This document shows positions 44,145 through 54,109 of a stretch of DNA of 64,000 nt, one piece after another; within the stretch, counting starts at the first letter, position 1, and each line of letters begins with the position of its first letter. Below the pieces are notes generated by a model, which saw only the letters and a list, made by a program, of their open reading frames with translations, was not told the DNA's origin and searched no databases. The DNA is from Parafilimonas terrae (lineage in GTDB: Bacteria; Bacteroidota; Bacteroidia; Chitinophagales; Chitinophagaceae). The DNA lies in contig NZ_FOXQ01000008.1 of assembly GCF_900115755.1 (NCBI RefSeq), forward strand, positions 149,867 through 213,866. The letters are read 5' to 3'. Position numbers and translations under genes: made by a program.

Positions 44145-44903
44145 ATGAAAAAATGGATAAATCGTAAGGTATGGCTGGTTGCCCTAATGGCTTGCCCGGT
44201 TATAGTATGCTCCTCTCAGGACTTGCAGTTACGGCATATATTAGAAAAGAGCCTTGAAATGTATCAGCATAACGATTCTGCTCTAAGCTTTCATGTGAAA
44301 TTCTACTATGCAGACTACAACGAACCCTCTCTTATACAAGACTCAATTACCGGGGTATTCGCCATGTCTGGGAAGAAAGTTTTTTTTGATATTGGAAAAA
44401 CAAAAGCGGTAAAAAACGATAGCCTGGCTATAACAGTTTTCGAAGAAGACAAATTGATTTATATATCCTCCATACAGGATAAACTTAAGGAATACCAGCC
44501 AGGTTCAGTTCTTGAAACGCTGTTGTCTGCCAATTATGCTGCCGAAAAAAAGATTGCTATAAATAGCAATATTGCCGAGATCCAATTAAAGTTCAAAGAC
44601 ACTTCAATCTGCAAAAGTGTAGCGATTGAAATAGATACCAATACAAGTTATATTGTGAAAATTGAAACGGTTGTAAGAAAAGATGCGGCAGATGACGAAG
44701 CCAACCAATACATGCTTTCGCATTCCGAAGATGATTATTCGATTATTACAGCACTCTATCAGGAATATGCATTAGCGCCAAAAACTAGTTCTCCGGAGTT
44801 CGAGGCCAGTCAATATATACAAAAAAATGCGGAGGGGCATTATATGCCTTCATCCCGCTATGCTGATTTTACAATCTTTTTAGCCAATCCTAAAATGCAA
44901 TAA
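44145..44903 (+). CDS. Small secreted protein (252 aa) between the two giant genes
   Basis: A signal peptide (about 1-25) and a strand-rich mature part: LSFHVKFYYADYNEPSLIQD, GVFAMSGKKVFFDIGKTKA, IYISSIQDKLKEYQPG, IAEIQLKFKDTS, YIVKIETVV. The order of strands is reminiscent of LolA-like lipoprotein carriers, but I cannot confirm this. It begins 1 bp after the stop of the 2533-aa gene and ends 3 bp before the Rhs gene. It may be a periplasmic chaperone for the giant proteins (inference). Confidence 0.65.
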   Translation: MKKWINRKVWLVALMACPVIVCSSQDLQLRHILEKSLEMYQHNDSALSFHVKFYYADYNEPSLIQDSITGVFAMSGKKVFFDIGKTKAVKNDSLAITVFEEDKLIYISSIQDKLKEYQPGSVLETLLSANYAAEKKIAINSNIAEIQLKFKDTSICKSVAIEIDTNTSYIVKIETVVRKDAADDEANQYMLSHSEDDYSIITALYQEYALAPKTSSPEFEASQYIQKNAEGHYMPSSRYADFTIFLANPKMQ

Positions 44904-44906
44904 TCT

Positions 44907-47900
44907 ATGTTTAAGTTTTCTGAAAAGATTCATCTACGTTTATTGATCATATTGATTTTAAATGTTACAGTTTTTAGCGCAAGAGCCTCAGAAGACGTTC
45001 CTATTATCAAGGTACTTGATGGCAGTCAGGGCCAGTTAAAGACAGATTCTTCTATAACCGTTAATGATGACTACCAGAGTGCACTCGCTGCCGGTAAAAT
45101 TGAAGCCGGCGCTTATTCCAGGAACGCTGTAACACTTCGGATTAATGAAGCTGCCACTTATCAGTTAACCACAGGATTTGTCGCATCGGTAACAGTTAGA
45201 ATTGTATATACTTCGGATATGGTTCAATACGATTCTGTTGAAAAAACACTCGTTATAAATTACGATACCAGCAGTATTTATGCCAACAGCAGGAGTTTTG
45301 TGTTTTCCGGTGCACATAGTGTGAGTGTACGAGTGCTGGCTATTTCCTTAAAAAGAAATGGAACTGACCTGGCTGGTACGGATGCCGACAATACACTTTC
45401 CTCTCTTTTGCTTGAAAATTCAATAACACGGTCTCCGGAATATACCTTCAATTGTTCTAGCCACAATCTTGTAGCTATTGTAGCAACTGCTGTTGATGGT
45501 AGCGGGCCGGCAGACCTTGATAACACGAGTACTAAGCACGTATACGTAAGCTGGCCTGTTGTGAACGGAGCAGATGAGTATGATGTGGAGTGGACCTATA
45601 TTGACAGTAGTGCGCTTGCCAATAACCTTTATGGTAGCCCGTTGAACAAACAGCTCATCTTTGAGAATAATGCAACACGTGCCACTGTCACGGGAATTAC
45701 TACACGTATCCCGTTGATTTATTCAGGTGCAGGTTCGGTGTTTATCCGGGTGAGGCCGGTGCATATAATAAATGGCCGCCGGATTACGGGAAAATGGAGT
45801 TCTGAAAGAAATCCCACGCTGGGGTTAGGCCGCTATAATTTTTCCGGTCACGAACCTCGTTTGAACTGGCAATCAGAGGTCACATTCGCAGAAGACGGCA
45901 AAAAAAATGTGACGGTACAATATTTTGATGGTAGCCTCAGGAGCAGGCAAGCTGTTTCGAAGGATTATGGCGGCATGCTGTCAATTGTTGCAGAAACGAA
46001 GTATGATTACCAGGGACGCCCTTCATTACAGGTCATGCCCGCGCCGAATTTTCTTTCTGCTATGTTGAACTACAAACATGTTCCCAACTTAACAACAGAT
46101 AACAATGAATACGAAAAAAGCGTATATGATTCCGCCGCAGGTGGCTCGCTGTGTGACGTTGCTGCCCCGGCAATGGGCGAACTGATAGGAGCTGCTAATT
46201 ATTATTCTTCTCAAAGCCTCTATTACACTAATCCCAACAGTTTATATGAACGTTCAATGGATTTCGTACCGAAGGCAAATGGTTACGTTTTTAGCCAAAC
46301 CGTTTATACGCAGGACAATACTGGCAGAATATCCCGGCAGGGAGGAGTCGGACAGCAGTTTCAGGTAGGCAACCATGACACCCGCTATTATTACGGAAGC
46401 GCCTCCCAGGAAGAGTTAGATGCACTCTTTGGCACTTCTGTTGGCAATAGCAGCCACTATTTTAAAAACATGGTGCAGGATGCCAATGGCCAGGTCAGTG
46501 TAAGCTATACCGATATGCATGGAAGGACTATCGCTACGGCATTAGCAGGTAATGCCCCGGATAACATACAAAAGCTGGAGAACTTTGATTCTTCCTCTAT
46601 AATTGAAACACTTATAGACCCGTCTGGCGTACAGGTTGAAGATGGCGCCGTAACGAGCAAGAAAAGCCTGCTGGTGCCTGCCAAAGGGGATTATGTTTTC
46701 AATTATGCGCTTGACCCGCAGTCCCTTGGCCTGGCAAACTGCCAGGGTGTGCCCATTTGTTATGATTGCCTGTACGACCTTCAGATAACCATAACGGACG
46801 ATTGCAATAACAAAAATTTTGATGGCCAGCCTTTCGATACGCTTATCAGTAATCTTTCATTGCCCGTACCGGATACAACCTGCACCAACAATCCATCTGC
46901 ATTTAATGTAACCTTTACGTTACCGCTGGAAATCGGAAACTATGAAATAACAAAAACACTGAGGATTAGTAAGCGTGCCAAAGATTATTACAGGGATAGC
47001 GTTTTTATGAAGAAGAATACTTGTGTCAGTCTTGATTCCATGATTAGTTACCAGTTTTCGCTTATCAATAATGCTGCCTGTAAACCTACCTGCGAGACCT
47101 GTATGCAAAGCCTTGGCACCTGGGCACAGTTTCGCAGTTCCTATATGACAAGTGCCGGCATACCTGTAACCGACACCGCAAAATACCGTTCTGAAGCGCT
47201 TGCAGCTTACCAGGAAGCAATATCAAATTGCAATGTATTATGTAACTATAATGCCCCGACGGAAAATGATATCCGCAAAAGTATGCTGCTGGATATGACA
47301 GCGCCCTCCGGTCAATATGCCGATCTCGCAAAAAGTACTGATGAATACTCTGTATTTTATGCTGACGAAGACGCCGATGATGAGCAGGCCGTTCCGCTAT
47401 ATGCAAGGCCTGGCGTAAATTATCTTGATGAGTACGGCAGGCAGGAACTGGTTTATAACAGTGCGACCGGTACTTACGTAAAGCCAAATGAATTGTCGGC
47501 AGAAGAGTTCTCTGAGAATTTCAAGCCTTCCTGGGCAAATGCCTTGCTGTCTTATCATCCCGAATATTGCAAACTTTTGCAGTATGAGTTGTACAATAGC
47601 AGCTACCAGTGGGATAAAAAGATGCAAAGCATAGACACCTATAGCAGTGCTTCCGGTTCCGGTTATTTTACACCTACCGCCAATACCGCTGCAAAGGACT
47701 CTTTTGCCCTGATGTCCACAGCAAACCTTAACCAGTTAAATGATAGCCTGAATAACTATCGTCATGTACAGATAAACGGCACAGGACCGACTTACACGGT
47801 GAGCTTGTGGACAATGGCGTCCATGGTTACCCGCTGTATTTCCGGAGATGATGCACAACGCCAGTCCTGCATGGAAAATTTTATTCAGCATCCTATTGAT

Positions 47901-50900
47901 TCCACTTTCAATTCAAATTGGTGTACGGGAGACCTCAATATGGCCTGGCGGAATTTCAGGGAAATGTACCTGAATATTAAGCGCGAAATAATCGATGGCC
48001 GGATTAAAAACGCAAACTGCCCGCAAACGCCGTCTGCAGCCACACTTATTGCCGCCAGCCACTATCCTAATTTCAATGAGGTAAATGATGCAGTTAGCCA
48101 AAATAACCTTGACTATAATGTATCCTCAGCTGAAAGTGAAGACGTTAAAAACGCTACCGGCTCATTTTACCAAAGCAATTGCGAGGCTTATGCTACTACA
48201 TGGATGCAACAGTTAAGAACCTGTGTAGAATATAACCAGGCAGCCTATGATGAGATCATACCCAAACTGGTGGCTGTTTGTACCAAGGGTTCTGATGTAG
48301 ATCATCCTTATGGCTCAAGTTCTATTTCGCCAGACAGCTCATATGAATACAAGAGTTTTGAAGAGGTACTTACGGCATACAACCAGGCACATGGTATTAC
48401 AAATACCGTCAACTGTAATGCTGACCTGATATTGCAACCCAAGCCTTACAATCAGCAGCAGGTATATTATCGAAAGCCGGTATGGAGCAAGCCTTCAGAT
48501 TGCGAATGTGAAACTATCAGCAGCCTTTATGCTGACTACAATGCTTTCAAAAGCGGCGCTGAAACCTTTTCAGCCTATATAAAACGCACTACAGATAATG
48601 ATATAACGCAAGGGGCTCTTGACACGCTCCGGAGCATGTGCAACGGCAGTTTTAGCTGTAACTATTTGTCCAAACCGATAATATTGCCCGCTGCGCTTCA
48701 GTGTGATAAAGGGGATATTTGTATAAGTTGCGAGGAATTCAGTGTGGCTTACAATCAATATAAAGAAAAATATCCCAGCAAAATTCCTGCATTACCTGCA
48801 AATGACACAGCACAGGTCAAGATAAACACGCTCTTTACCAATTATATGAACAGCAGGCTGGGGCTTGGGAAGCCAACAGTTGAATATCTTGACTTCATGG
48901 CGCAATGTTCGATTAATGTAGGAAACCTTGTACAGCAGGAATTGCCTGATGTTAATAAAATAAATACGGATGTAATTCCTTCGTTCACCATTCCCAATAC
49001 CCCTCAATCAGGTGAATGCTGGAATGGTACTGCGACTAGTTTTTCTGTGAAAGATTCGGGGTATTGTGTATATGGCGACAACACACAAGGCTCAGGGATG
49101 CTCTTTGTCATAAGGCCAAAAAGCGGCGAGAAATTTTGCTATGAGGCCCAAAGTGTTGCAGTAGAACTTTGGTTTTACAGGTATTCGGACCATGACCTGA
49201 AAAGTGAAGGCATGTTTAATATCAGCCCTGCCAATGATAAGGTATGTGTTTTACGCTCGGATTTTGACCTTGAAGGATCAGCTAACGACTACAACATGTA
49301 TGGTGTATGCGGAACGCTGCCTTCTTGTGAAACAACTCTACCCTGTACAGCAGAAACCTCAGATTATGAATTTATAGACTTGGGAACATGCAGCGGGCAA
49401 AGCAGCTCTACTTCCAGGAAAATAAGAATTAAACCTAAAGCCGGAAAACAAATTTGCTCCGGTGACAGCATAGTTTATTTAAGCGTATACTATAAAACCG
49501 GAACAACTACAGGCGAGTTTAAAAAATCAGCACGAATTTATGCAGACACTGGATATACTGATATTTGCGTTACTTACCTGCCTTCAGGGTTCAGTCTTTC
49601 GAATATTGTTGTATGTGGACCATCACTTTGTGATTCCACTTCTAATGGTGGTGATTCAACCGGTTGCTACCCGGTAACAGATTTTCATTTTGAACAGCGC
49701 AATTTTACAGAAACTGGCTCTGACCCTGATGAATGCTCCATAAAAACGTACGATGCTTACCTGGTACATAACGGGGAACCTGTCCCGGCAACGATAAAAG
49801 TGCCGATTAAAAGAAAAAAGACTACGCTGTTAAATCCTTCAGGAGGTGGTTCTTATTCAGGTACATCCATTACCTATTTTGATACAGTCACCATCCAGGC
49901 AGGGCACAGCGAAGCTTATATAGGAAATTTTACCCAGGCGGATAGGATGACAGAAGGCACATTAACTGAAGATTGTTTGGAAATTACCAATGTCTTTTCC
50001 TTCTCAGATTCAACTCAGCTTGTTTGCGGTGTTCCGGATCAGCCCGGCTTCTGTGACAGCCTGCACAGCATTGTGGATTCATTTAAAATATTTTACGCAG
50101 GCCTTGCCAATCCGAAACCTGACTGCAAAACCAGCTTTGCATCCTACTATAATAGCCGTAAGGGTACCAGCTATACATTTGATGATATACAGGATATTTC
50201 TTTTAGCAGGTGCGGCGCTTTCCTGCCTGTTTGCCCACAAACCAGCGGCCCGAAACTTTGTGGTAAAGAGGTGATTTATCCACCGGCAACGATTGAAGAA
50301 ATTGATAACTGTTCCGATAATGAATTTTTTGCCGTGAGTACCGCCACCGAACGCTACATAGCCTACACAGATTCTTTGAAAAATGTGTTTGATACCGCTT
50401 ACCGCAATAAATGTTTGCAGGCCTATAAGTATGAGACCTTTACCGTAAGCCATAGCATTAAGGAGTATCATTATACGCTATACTATTACGACCAGGCCGG
50501 TAACCTGCTGCAGACCATCCCGCCTGATGCCGTTGTGCCAAACAGGAGCGTCACCTTCTTAAACCAGGTGAAGCAAAAAAGAGCGGAAGGCGACACACTT
50601 ACGCCGGCACACATATATACGCTGGCTACCAATTACCGCTATAATTCGCTGAACCAGGTGGTAATGCAAAAAACACCCGATGCCGGTACCTCATCCTTCT
50701 ACTATGACCGGCTGGGAAGGCTGGTCCTGTCAAAGAATGCCAAACAGGCCACCGCCAACAATTATAGTTATACCAGCTATGACGCCATAGGACGTATTAC
50801 TGAAACCGGCCAGTTAACATCATCGGCCACCATGAACAGGACGGTTAGTAAAAAACCGGCCCAGTTGACTACCTGGCTGAATAATGCCAAAAACACAAGG

Positions 50901-53666
50901 GAACAGATCACCCAAACGGTATATGACCTGCTTTATGCACCTATTGAAGGCACCGTATTAAATGCGAAGAACCTGCGCAACAGGGTGGCTTATTCAGCGG
51001 TATATGAAACGGCAACCAAACAAACCCAGCTTAAGAATGCTGCAGCCACCTATTATTCTTATGATATAATGGGTAACGTGGATACGCTGGTGCAGGATTT
51101 TACCTTCGGCAATGGCAACCGGTTCTTTAAGAAGGTTATCTATAATTATGATCTTATCAGCGGCAAGGTGAATTCCATTATTTACCAGAAAGACCAGCCG
51201 GACGTATTCTATCATCGTTACACATACGATTTTGCCAATAAGCTCACCAATGTAGAAACCAGTGACGATAGCATTACCTGGGAGAATGATGCGTTTTATA
51301 ACTATTATGCACACGGGCCGCTTGCCAGGATGGTAGTTGGTGAGCAGCAGGTACAGGGTATGGATTATGCCTATACGTTGCAGGGCTGGCTGAAAGGCAT
51401 TAACTCCACCTCGCCGGGCACCAAGTTTGACATTGGCGCTGACGGACGTGCAGCGGAATATGCACCCAATGCCATGATAGGCCGGGATGTGTTTGGTTTG
51501 GCGTTATACTATTATGGACAGTCTGATTACAGCGCCATTAAACGCACCAACCTCGAACAGCCGTTTGCCAATGCCGACCCGCTGAATGCCTCTTTCTCTC
51601 CGTTGTACAATGGCAACATAGCTGCCATGAGCACCAACTTTAATGATGTGCCTGTAAACGGCACCAACATCAAGCCTTTACTCTATGCTTATCAATACGA
51701 CCAGTTGAACCGGCTGGTGCAGATGCGGGCCTTTAAAAACAGCATCGGGTTTACCAATGTTAGCAATATATGGTCACCGGTAGCGGTGGATGATTTTGGG
51801 GAAGATGCTGCCTATGATGCCAATGGCAACATTACCAGGTACAGGCGCTATGGCAGCAAGAGTGTGAACCTGGTTAGCGCCACGGTAATGGATAGCCTCA
51901 GCTACAAATACAATGCAGGCACCAACCAGCTGAATTACATAAAAGATAAAATTGGCGTGAATGCCTACACAACTGATATTGATAACCAGAGTGCTGACAA
52001 TTACAGCTACGATGCTATCGGTAACCTTACTGCTGATGTAAAAGAAGGCATAAGCAGTATTGAATGGACGGTGTATGGAAAGATTAAGACAATCAATAAA
52101 ACTGATGGCACCACAATAACCTACAAGTATGATGCTGCGGGCAACAGGGTGAGTAAAACGGTTGGTAACGTTGAAAGCTGGTATGTAAGGGATGCCAGTG
52201 GCAATATCTTAAGCATATACACAGCGGGAGATGCATCGGTAAACAACGGACATCTTACATGGTCGGAGGCAGACATATATGGCAGCAGCAGGCTGGGCAC
52301 TTATACACCGAACAAGGATATGACGGTTACTCCGCCTGCGAAAGAAGATTTACCAACGCTTGGTGAAGTAGGATATTTTGCTACATTTACAAGAGGGCAG
52401 AAGCATTATGAGCTTACGAACCACCTGGGTAATGTGCTGGCTGTTATAAGTGATAAGAAGATACAGGTGAGCTCGGATAATGTTACGGTAAGCTTTTGCA
52501 AAGCTTATATAGAATCAGCAAATGATTATTATCCTGGCGGTATGCAAATGCCAATGAGGACTTACACAGCTACAAGTTCTTTGTCTTACAGGTATGGTTT
52601 TAACGGAAAGGAAAAAGACAATGAGGTAAAAGGTGAAGGCAACCAGTATGATTATGGCTTTAGGATTTATGACCCGAGGGTGGTGAGGTTTTTAAGTGTT
52701 GACCCAATCACCAAAAAGTATCCTTGGTACACGCCTTATCAATTTGCGGGTAACAGCCCAATAAAAAATATAGACTTGGATGGATTAGAGCCTGCCGGGA
52801 ATCAAAGTGATTGGGAAGTTGTGCCTGGAAGCGTGAATGTTTATACAGCGTCACATGTAACTGAGAAAGGAAAGACTGTCTTAACCAGAGCAGAACAGCA
52901 GTTGGTTAAAGATAAGACAGGCGCTAAATATTGGGTTACTCATCATCAATGGGTTGAAACAGTAGATGGTATTTCTTCAACAGCGAATGATTACTCGTGG
53001 TATAATGAAGACCCTAAAATTAAACTGCCAGGGAAAGATGTAGGCAGGTGGCAGCGATTTGAAACTGATATTATAAAAGAGCAAAAGGGTAATTGGCAGA
53101 TGGCTGATAATATTGGTAAAGTCACGTTCGGTGCTGCGTTAGTTGGCACAGCTTTACCAGTGGCTGCATATACTGGCGGTTCATTATGGGCTTTAAATAA
53201 TCCGTTGACACGTGTTGGTTTAACAAAGGCATTAGTTGGAGGTTTAAGCGATATAGCTGGGCAAAAAACTGTTAATTCGGATAACCCAATTAATTGGTAT
53301 AGTGTGGGAGCAAGTAGTCTTTTTGGAAACCCTTGGATTGGTTCTGCAGTTGGTTCTTTAAAAACTAGAAGTATCAATGGAAAGTATAGTTGGTCAAGTG
53401 CCGAGGCCATTGCAACGACTACCATATTAGGTGGTATTGCAGGTTCGATAGGTGGAAAGGCTGGGCTTTCATATCCAGCCGATGCCACATATAGATCAAT
53501 CGGTAATCTTTCAGTTAGAGGCAGTGTCAATCTTCTTCCAAGTTATTGGTCTAATATAGGAGGTAATGTGTCTTCTAGTGCTGCTGTAAATGCCTTTTCT
53601 TCTACAACTTCATCAAATCAAAATTCAAATGAAAATCAAACCAATAATCAAAAACCCTCTTACTAG
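44907..53666 (+). CDS. Full-length Rhs protein (2919 aa) with tip 1
   Basis: A signal peptide (to about residue 28) starts the protein. A DUF6443-like segment lies at about 311-370 (FSGHEPRLNWQSEVTFAEDG, DYQGRPSLQVMPAPN), a long Cys-rich region at about 600-1830, then YD repeats (about 1840-2560: LYYYDQAGNLLQTIPPDAV, YDANGNITRYRRYG, YKYDAAGNRVSK). The Rhs core ends RYGFNGKEKDNEV, RFLSVDPITKKYP, PYQFAGNSP and DLDGLE (2623-2628). The variable tip is residues 2629-2919: an Ala/Gly-rich part with two hydrophobic stretches (GAALVGTALPVAAYTGGSLW; TTILGGIAGSIGG). Rhs shells encapsulate and release toxic tips; whether this tip is toxic, and how the protein leaves the cell, is inferred. Four partial copies of its core lie downstream. 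Confidence 0.88.
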   Translation: MFKFSEKIHLRLLIILILNVTVFSARASEDVPIIKVLDGSQGQLKTDSSITVNDDYQSALAAGKIEAGAYSRNAVTLRINEAATYQLTTGFVASVTVRIVYTSDMVQYDSVEKTLVINYDTSSIYANSRSFVFSGAHSVSVRVLAISLKRNGTDLAGTDADNTLSSLLLENSITRSPEYTFNCSSHNLVAIVATAVDGSGPADLDNTSTKHVYVSWPVVNGADEYDVEWTYIDSSALANNLYGSPLNKQLIFENNATRATVTGITTRIPLIYSGAGSVFIRVRPVHIINGRRITGKWSSERNPTLGLGRYNFSGHEPRLNWQSEVTFAEDGKKNVTVQYFDGSLRSRQAVSKDYGGMLSIVAETKYDYQGRPSLQVMPAPNFLSAMLNYKHVPNLTTDNNEYEKSVYDSAAGGSLCDVAAPAMGELIGAANYYSSQSLYYTNPNSLYERSMDFVPKANGYVFSQTVYTQDNTGRISRQGGVGQQFQVGNHDTRYYYGSASQEELDALFGTSVGNSSHYFKNMVQDANGQVSVSYTDMHGRTIATALAGNAPDNIQKLENFDSSSIIETLIDPSGVQVEDGAVTSKKSLLVPAKGDYVFNYALDPQSLGLANCQGVPICYDCLYDLQITITDDCNNKNFDGQPFDTLISNLSLPVPDTTCTNNPSAFNVTFTLPLEIGNYEITKTLRISKRAKDYYRDSVFMKKNTCVSLDSMISYQFSLINNAACKPTCETCMQSLGTWAQFRSSYMTSAGIPVTDTAKYRSEALAAYQEAISNCNVLCNYNAPTENDIRKSMLLDMTAPSGQYADLAKSTDEYSVFYADEDADDEQAVPLYARPGVNYLDEYGRQELVYNSATGTYVKPNELSAEEFSENFKPSWANALLSYHPEYCKLLQYELYNSSYQWDKKMQSIDTYSSASGSGYFTPTANTAAKDSFALMSTANLNQLNDSLNNYRHVQINGTGPTYTVSLWTMASMVTRCISGDDAQRQSCMENFIQHPIDSTFNSNWCTGDLNMAWRNFREMYLNIKREIIDGRIKNANCPQTPSAATLIAASHYPNFNEVNDAVSQNNLDYNVSSAESEDVKNATGSFYQSNCEAYATTWMQQLRTCVEYNQAAYDEIIPKLVAVCTKGSDVDHPYGSSSISPDSSYEYKSFEEVLTAYNQAHGITNTVNCNADLILQPKPYNQQQVYYRKPVWSKPSDCECETISSLYADYNAFKSGAETFSAYIKRTTDNDITQGALDTLRSMCNGSFSCNYLSKPIILPAALQCDKGDICISCEEFSVAYNQYKEKYPSKIPALPANDTAQVKINTLFTNYMNSRLGLGKPTVEYLDFMAQCSINVGNLVQQELPDVNKINTDVIPSFTIPNTPQSGECWNGTATSFSVKDSGYCVYGDNTQGSGMLFVIRPKSGEKFCYEAQSVAVELWFYRYSDHDLKSEGMFNISPANDKVCVLRSDFDLEGSANDYNMYGVCGTLPSCETTLPCTAETSDYEFIDLGTCSGQSSSTSRKIRIKPKAGKQICSGDSIVYLSVYYKTGTTTGEFKKSARIYADTGYTDICVTYLPSGFSLSNIVVCGPSLCDSTSNGGDSTGCYPVTDFHFEQRNFTETGSDPDECSIKTYDAYLVHNGEPVPATIKVPIKRKKTTLLNPSGGGSYSGTSITYFDTVTIQAGHSEAYIGNFTQADRMTEGTLTEDCLEITNVFSFSDSTQLVCGVPDQPGFCDSLHSIVDSFKIFYAGLANPKPDCKTSFASYYNSRKGTSYTFDDIQDISFSRCGAFLPVCPQTSGPKLCGKEVIYPPATIEEIDNCSDNEFFAVSTATERYIAYTDSLKNVFDTAYRNKCLQAYKYETFTVSHSIKEYHYTLYYYDQAGNLLQTIPPDAVVPNRSVTFLNQVKQKRAEGDTLTPAHIYTLATNYRYNSLNQVVMQKTPDAGTSSFYYDRLGRLVLSKNAKQATANNYSYTSYDAIGRITETGQLTSSATMNRTVSKKPAQLTTWLNNAKNTREQITQTVYDLLYAPIEGTVLNAKNLRNRVAYSAVYETATKQTQLKNAAATYYSYDIMGNVDTLVQDFTFGNGNRFFKKVIYNYDLISGKVNSIIYQKDQPDVFYHRYTYDFANKLTNVETSDDSITWENDAFYNYYAHGPLARMVVGEQQVQGMDYAYTLQGWLKGINSTSPGTKFDIGADGRAAEYAPNAMIGRDVFGLALYYYGQSDYSAIKRTNLEQPFANADPLNASFSPLYNGNIAAMSTNFNDVPVNGTNIKPLLYAYQYDQLNRLVQMRAFKNSIGFTNVSNIWSPVAVDDFGEDAAYDANGNITRYRRYGSKSVNLVSATVMDSLSYKYNAGTNQLNYIKDKIGVNAYTTDIDNQSADNYSYDAIGNLTADVKEGISSIEWTVYGKIKTINKTDGTTITYKYDAAGNRVSKTVGNVESWYVRDASGNILSIYTAGDASVNNGHLTWSEADIYGSSRLGTYTPNKDMTVTPPAKEDLPTLGEVGYFATFTRGQKHYELTNHLGNVLAVISDKKIQVSSDNVTVSFCKAYIESANDYYPGGMQMPMRTYTATSSLSYRYGFNGKEKDNEVKGEGNQYDYGFRIYDPRVVRFLSVDPITKKYPWYTPYQFAGNSPIKNIDLDGLEPAGNQSDWEVVPGSVNVYTASHVTEKGKTVLTRAEQQLVKDKTGAKYWVTHHQWVETVDGISSTANDYSWYNEDPKIKLPGKDVGRWQRFETDIIKEQKGNWQMADNIGKVTFGAALVGTALPVAAYTGGSLWALNNPLTRVGLTKALVGGLSDIAGQKTVNSDNPINWYSVGASSLFGNPWIGSAVGSLKTRSINGKYSWSSAEAIATTTILGGIAGSIGGKAGLSYPADATYRSIGNLSVRGSVNLLPSYWSNIGGNVSSSAAVNAFSSTTSSNQNSNENQTNNQKPSY

Positions 53667-54036
53667 TATTTTCATTGTTGTATTAGTATTTAGCATAATT
53701 TATATAAATGGTAGGAATAGTGAAGATGATTATCGGGAAAAGGTTTTAAACAAACCAGAGCTAACAACAGGCACTGTTACAAATGTTGAATTTAAAAGCC
53801 GCGTTGGATATGAAGTGCAATTTTATTTTTCTGCCAATAATGGTGAAATACATTCTAAAACCAGTTTTGGTGATATAGTCTCCTTGCAACATTTTATTAT
53901 TAATAAACAATTCCCGATAATCTTTAGTTCTGTCAATCCAAACTATAATATGATATTAATTTTACCTGAAGACTTCAAAGATTATAATGTTCCTTTTCCA
54001 GATAGTTTAAATTGGGTATTGCAATATGTAAAGTAG
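53629..54036 (+). CDS. Candidate immunity protein 1 (135 aa, one membrane helix)
   Basis: The start was placed at the ATG at 53629, which overlaps the Rhs gene by 38 bp; an upstream ATG at 53590 adds 13 low-complexity residues. The protein opens MKIKPIIKNPLTSIFIVVLV, a single membrane helix, followed by a soluble part (ELTTGTVTNVEFKSRVGYEV, FYFSANNGEIHSKTSF). A homologue with an MQVKQIIKSPL start follows tip 5 at 63860. Since both tips 1 and 5 are followed by this family, it is the cognate partner, probably a membrane-bound immunity protein. Confidence 0.75.
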   Translation: MKIKPIIKNPLTSIFIVVLVFSIIYINGRNSEDDYREKVLNKPELTTGTVTNVEFKSRVGYEVQFYFSANNGEIHSKTSFGDIVSLQHFIINKQFPIIFSSVNPNYNMILILPEDFKDYNVPFPDSLNWVLQYVK

Positions 54037-54039
54037 TTT

Positions 54040-54067
54040 AAAGCCGTGCTTAAATTAGCGGCTTTTT
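54040..54067 (+). terminator. Terminator after immunity gene 1, abutting Rhs fragment 2
   Basis: AAAGCCG (54040-54046) and CGGCTTT (54059-54065) form a stem with a 12-base loop, followed by TT. The Rhs-homologous sequence of the next module begins at GCAGGCACC (54068), directly against the T-run. Confidence 0.6.
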
Positions 54068-54109
54068 GCAGGCACCAACCAGCTGAATTACATAAAAGAT
54101 AAAATTGGC

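Noticed and set aside
52991..53530. Minus-strand 179-codon frame opposite tip 1
   Set aside because: It is antisense to the tip; a similar shadow is present opposite tip 5, explained by the shared sequence.
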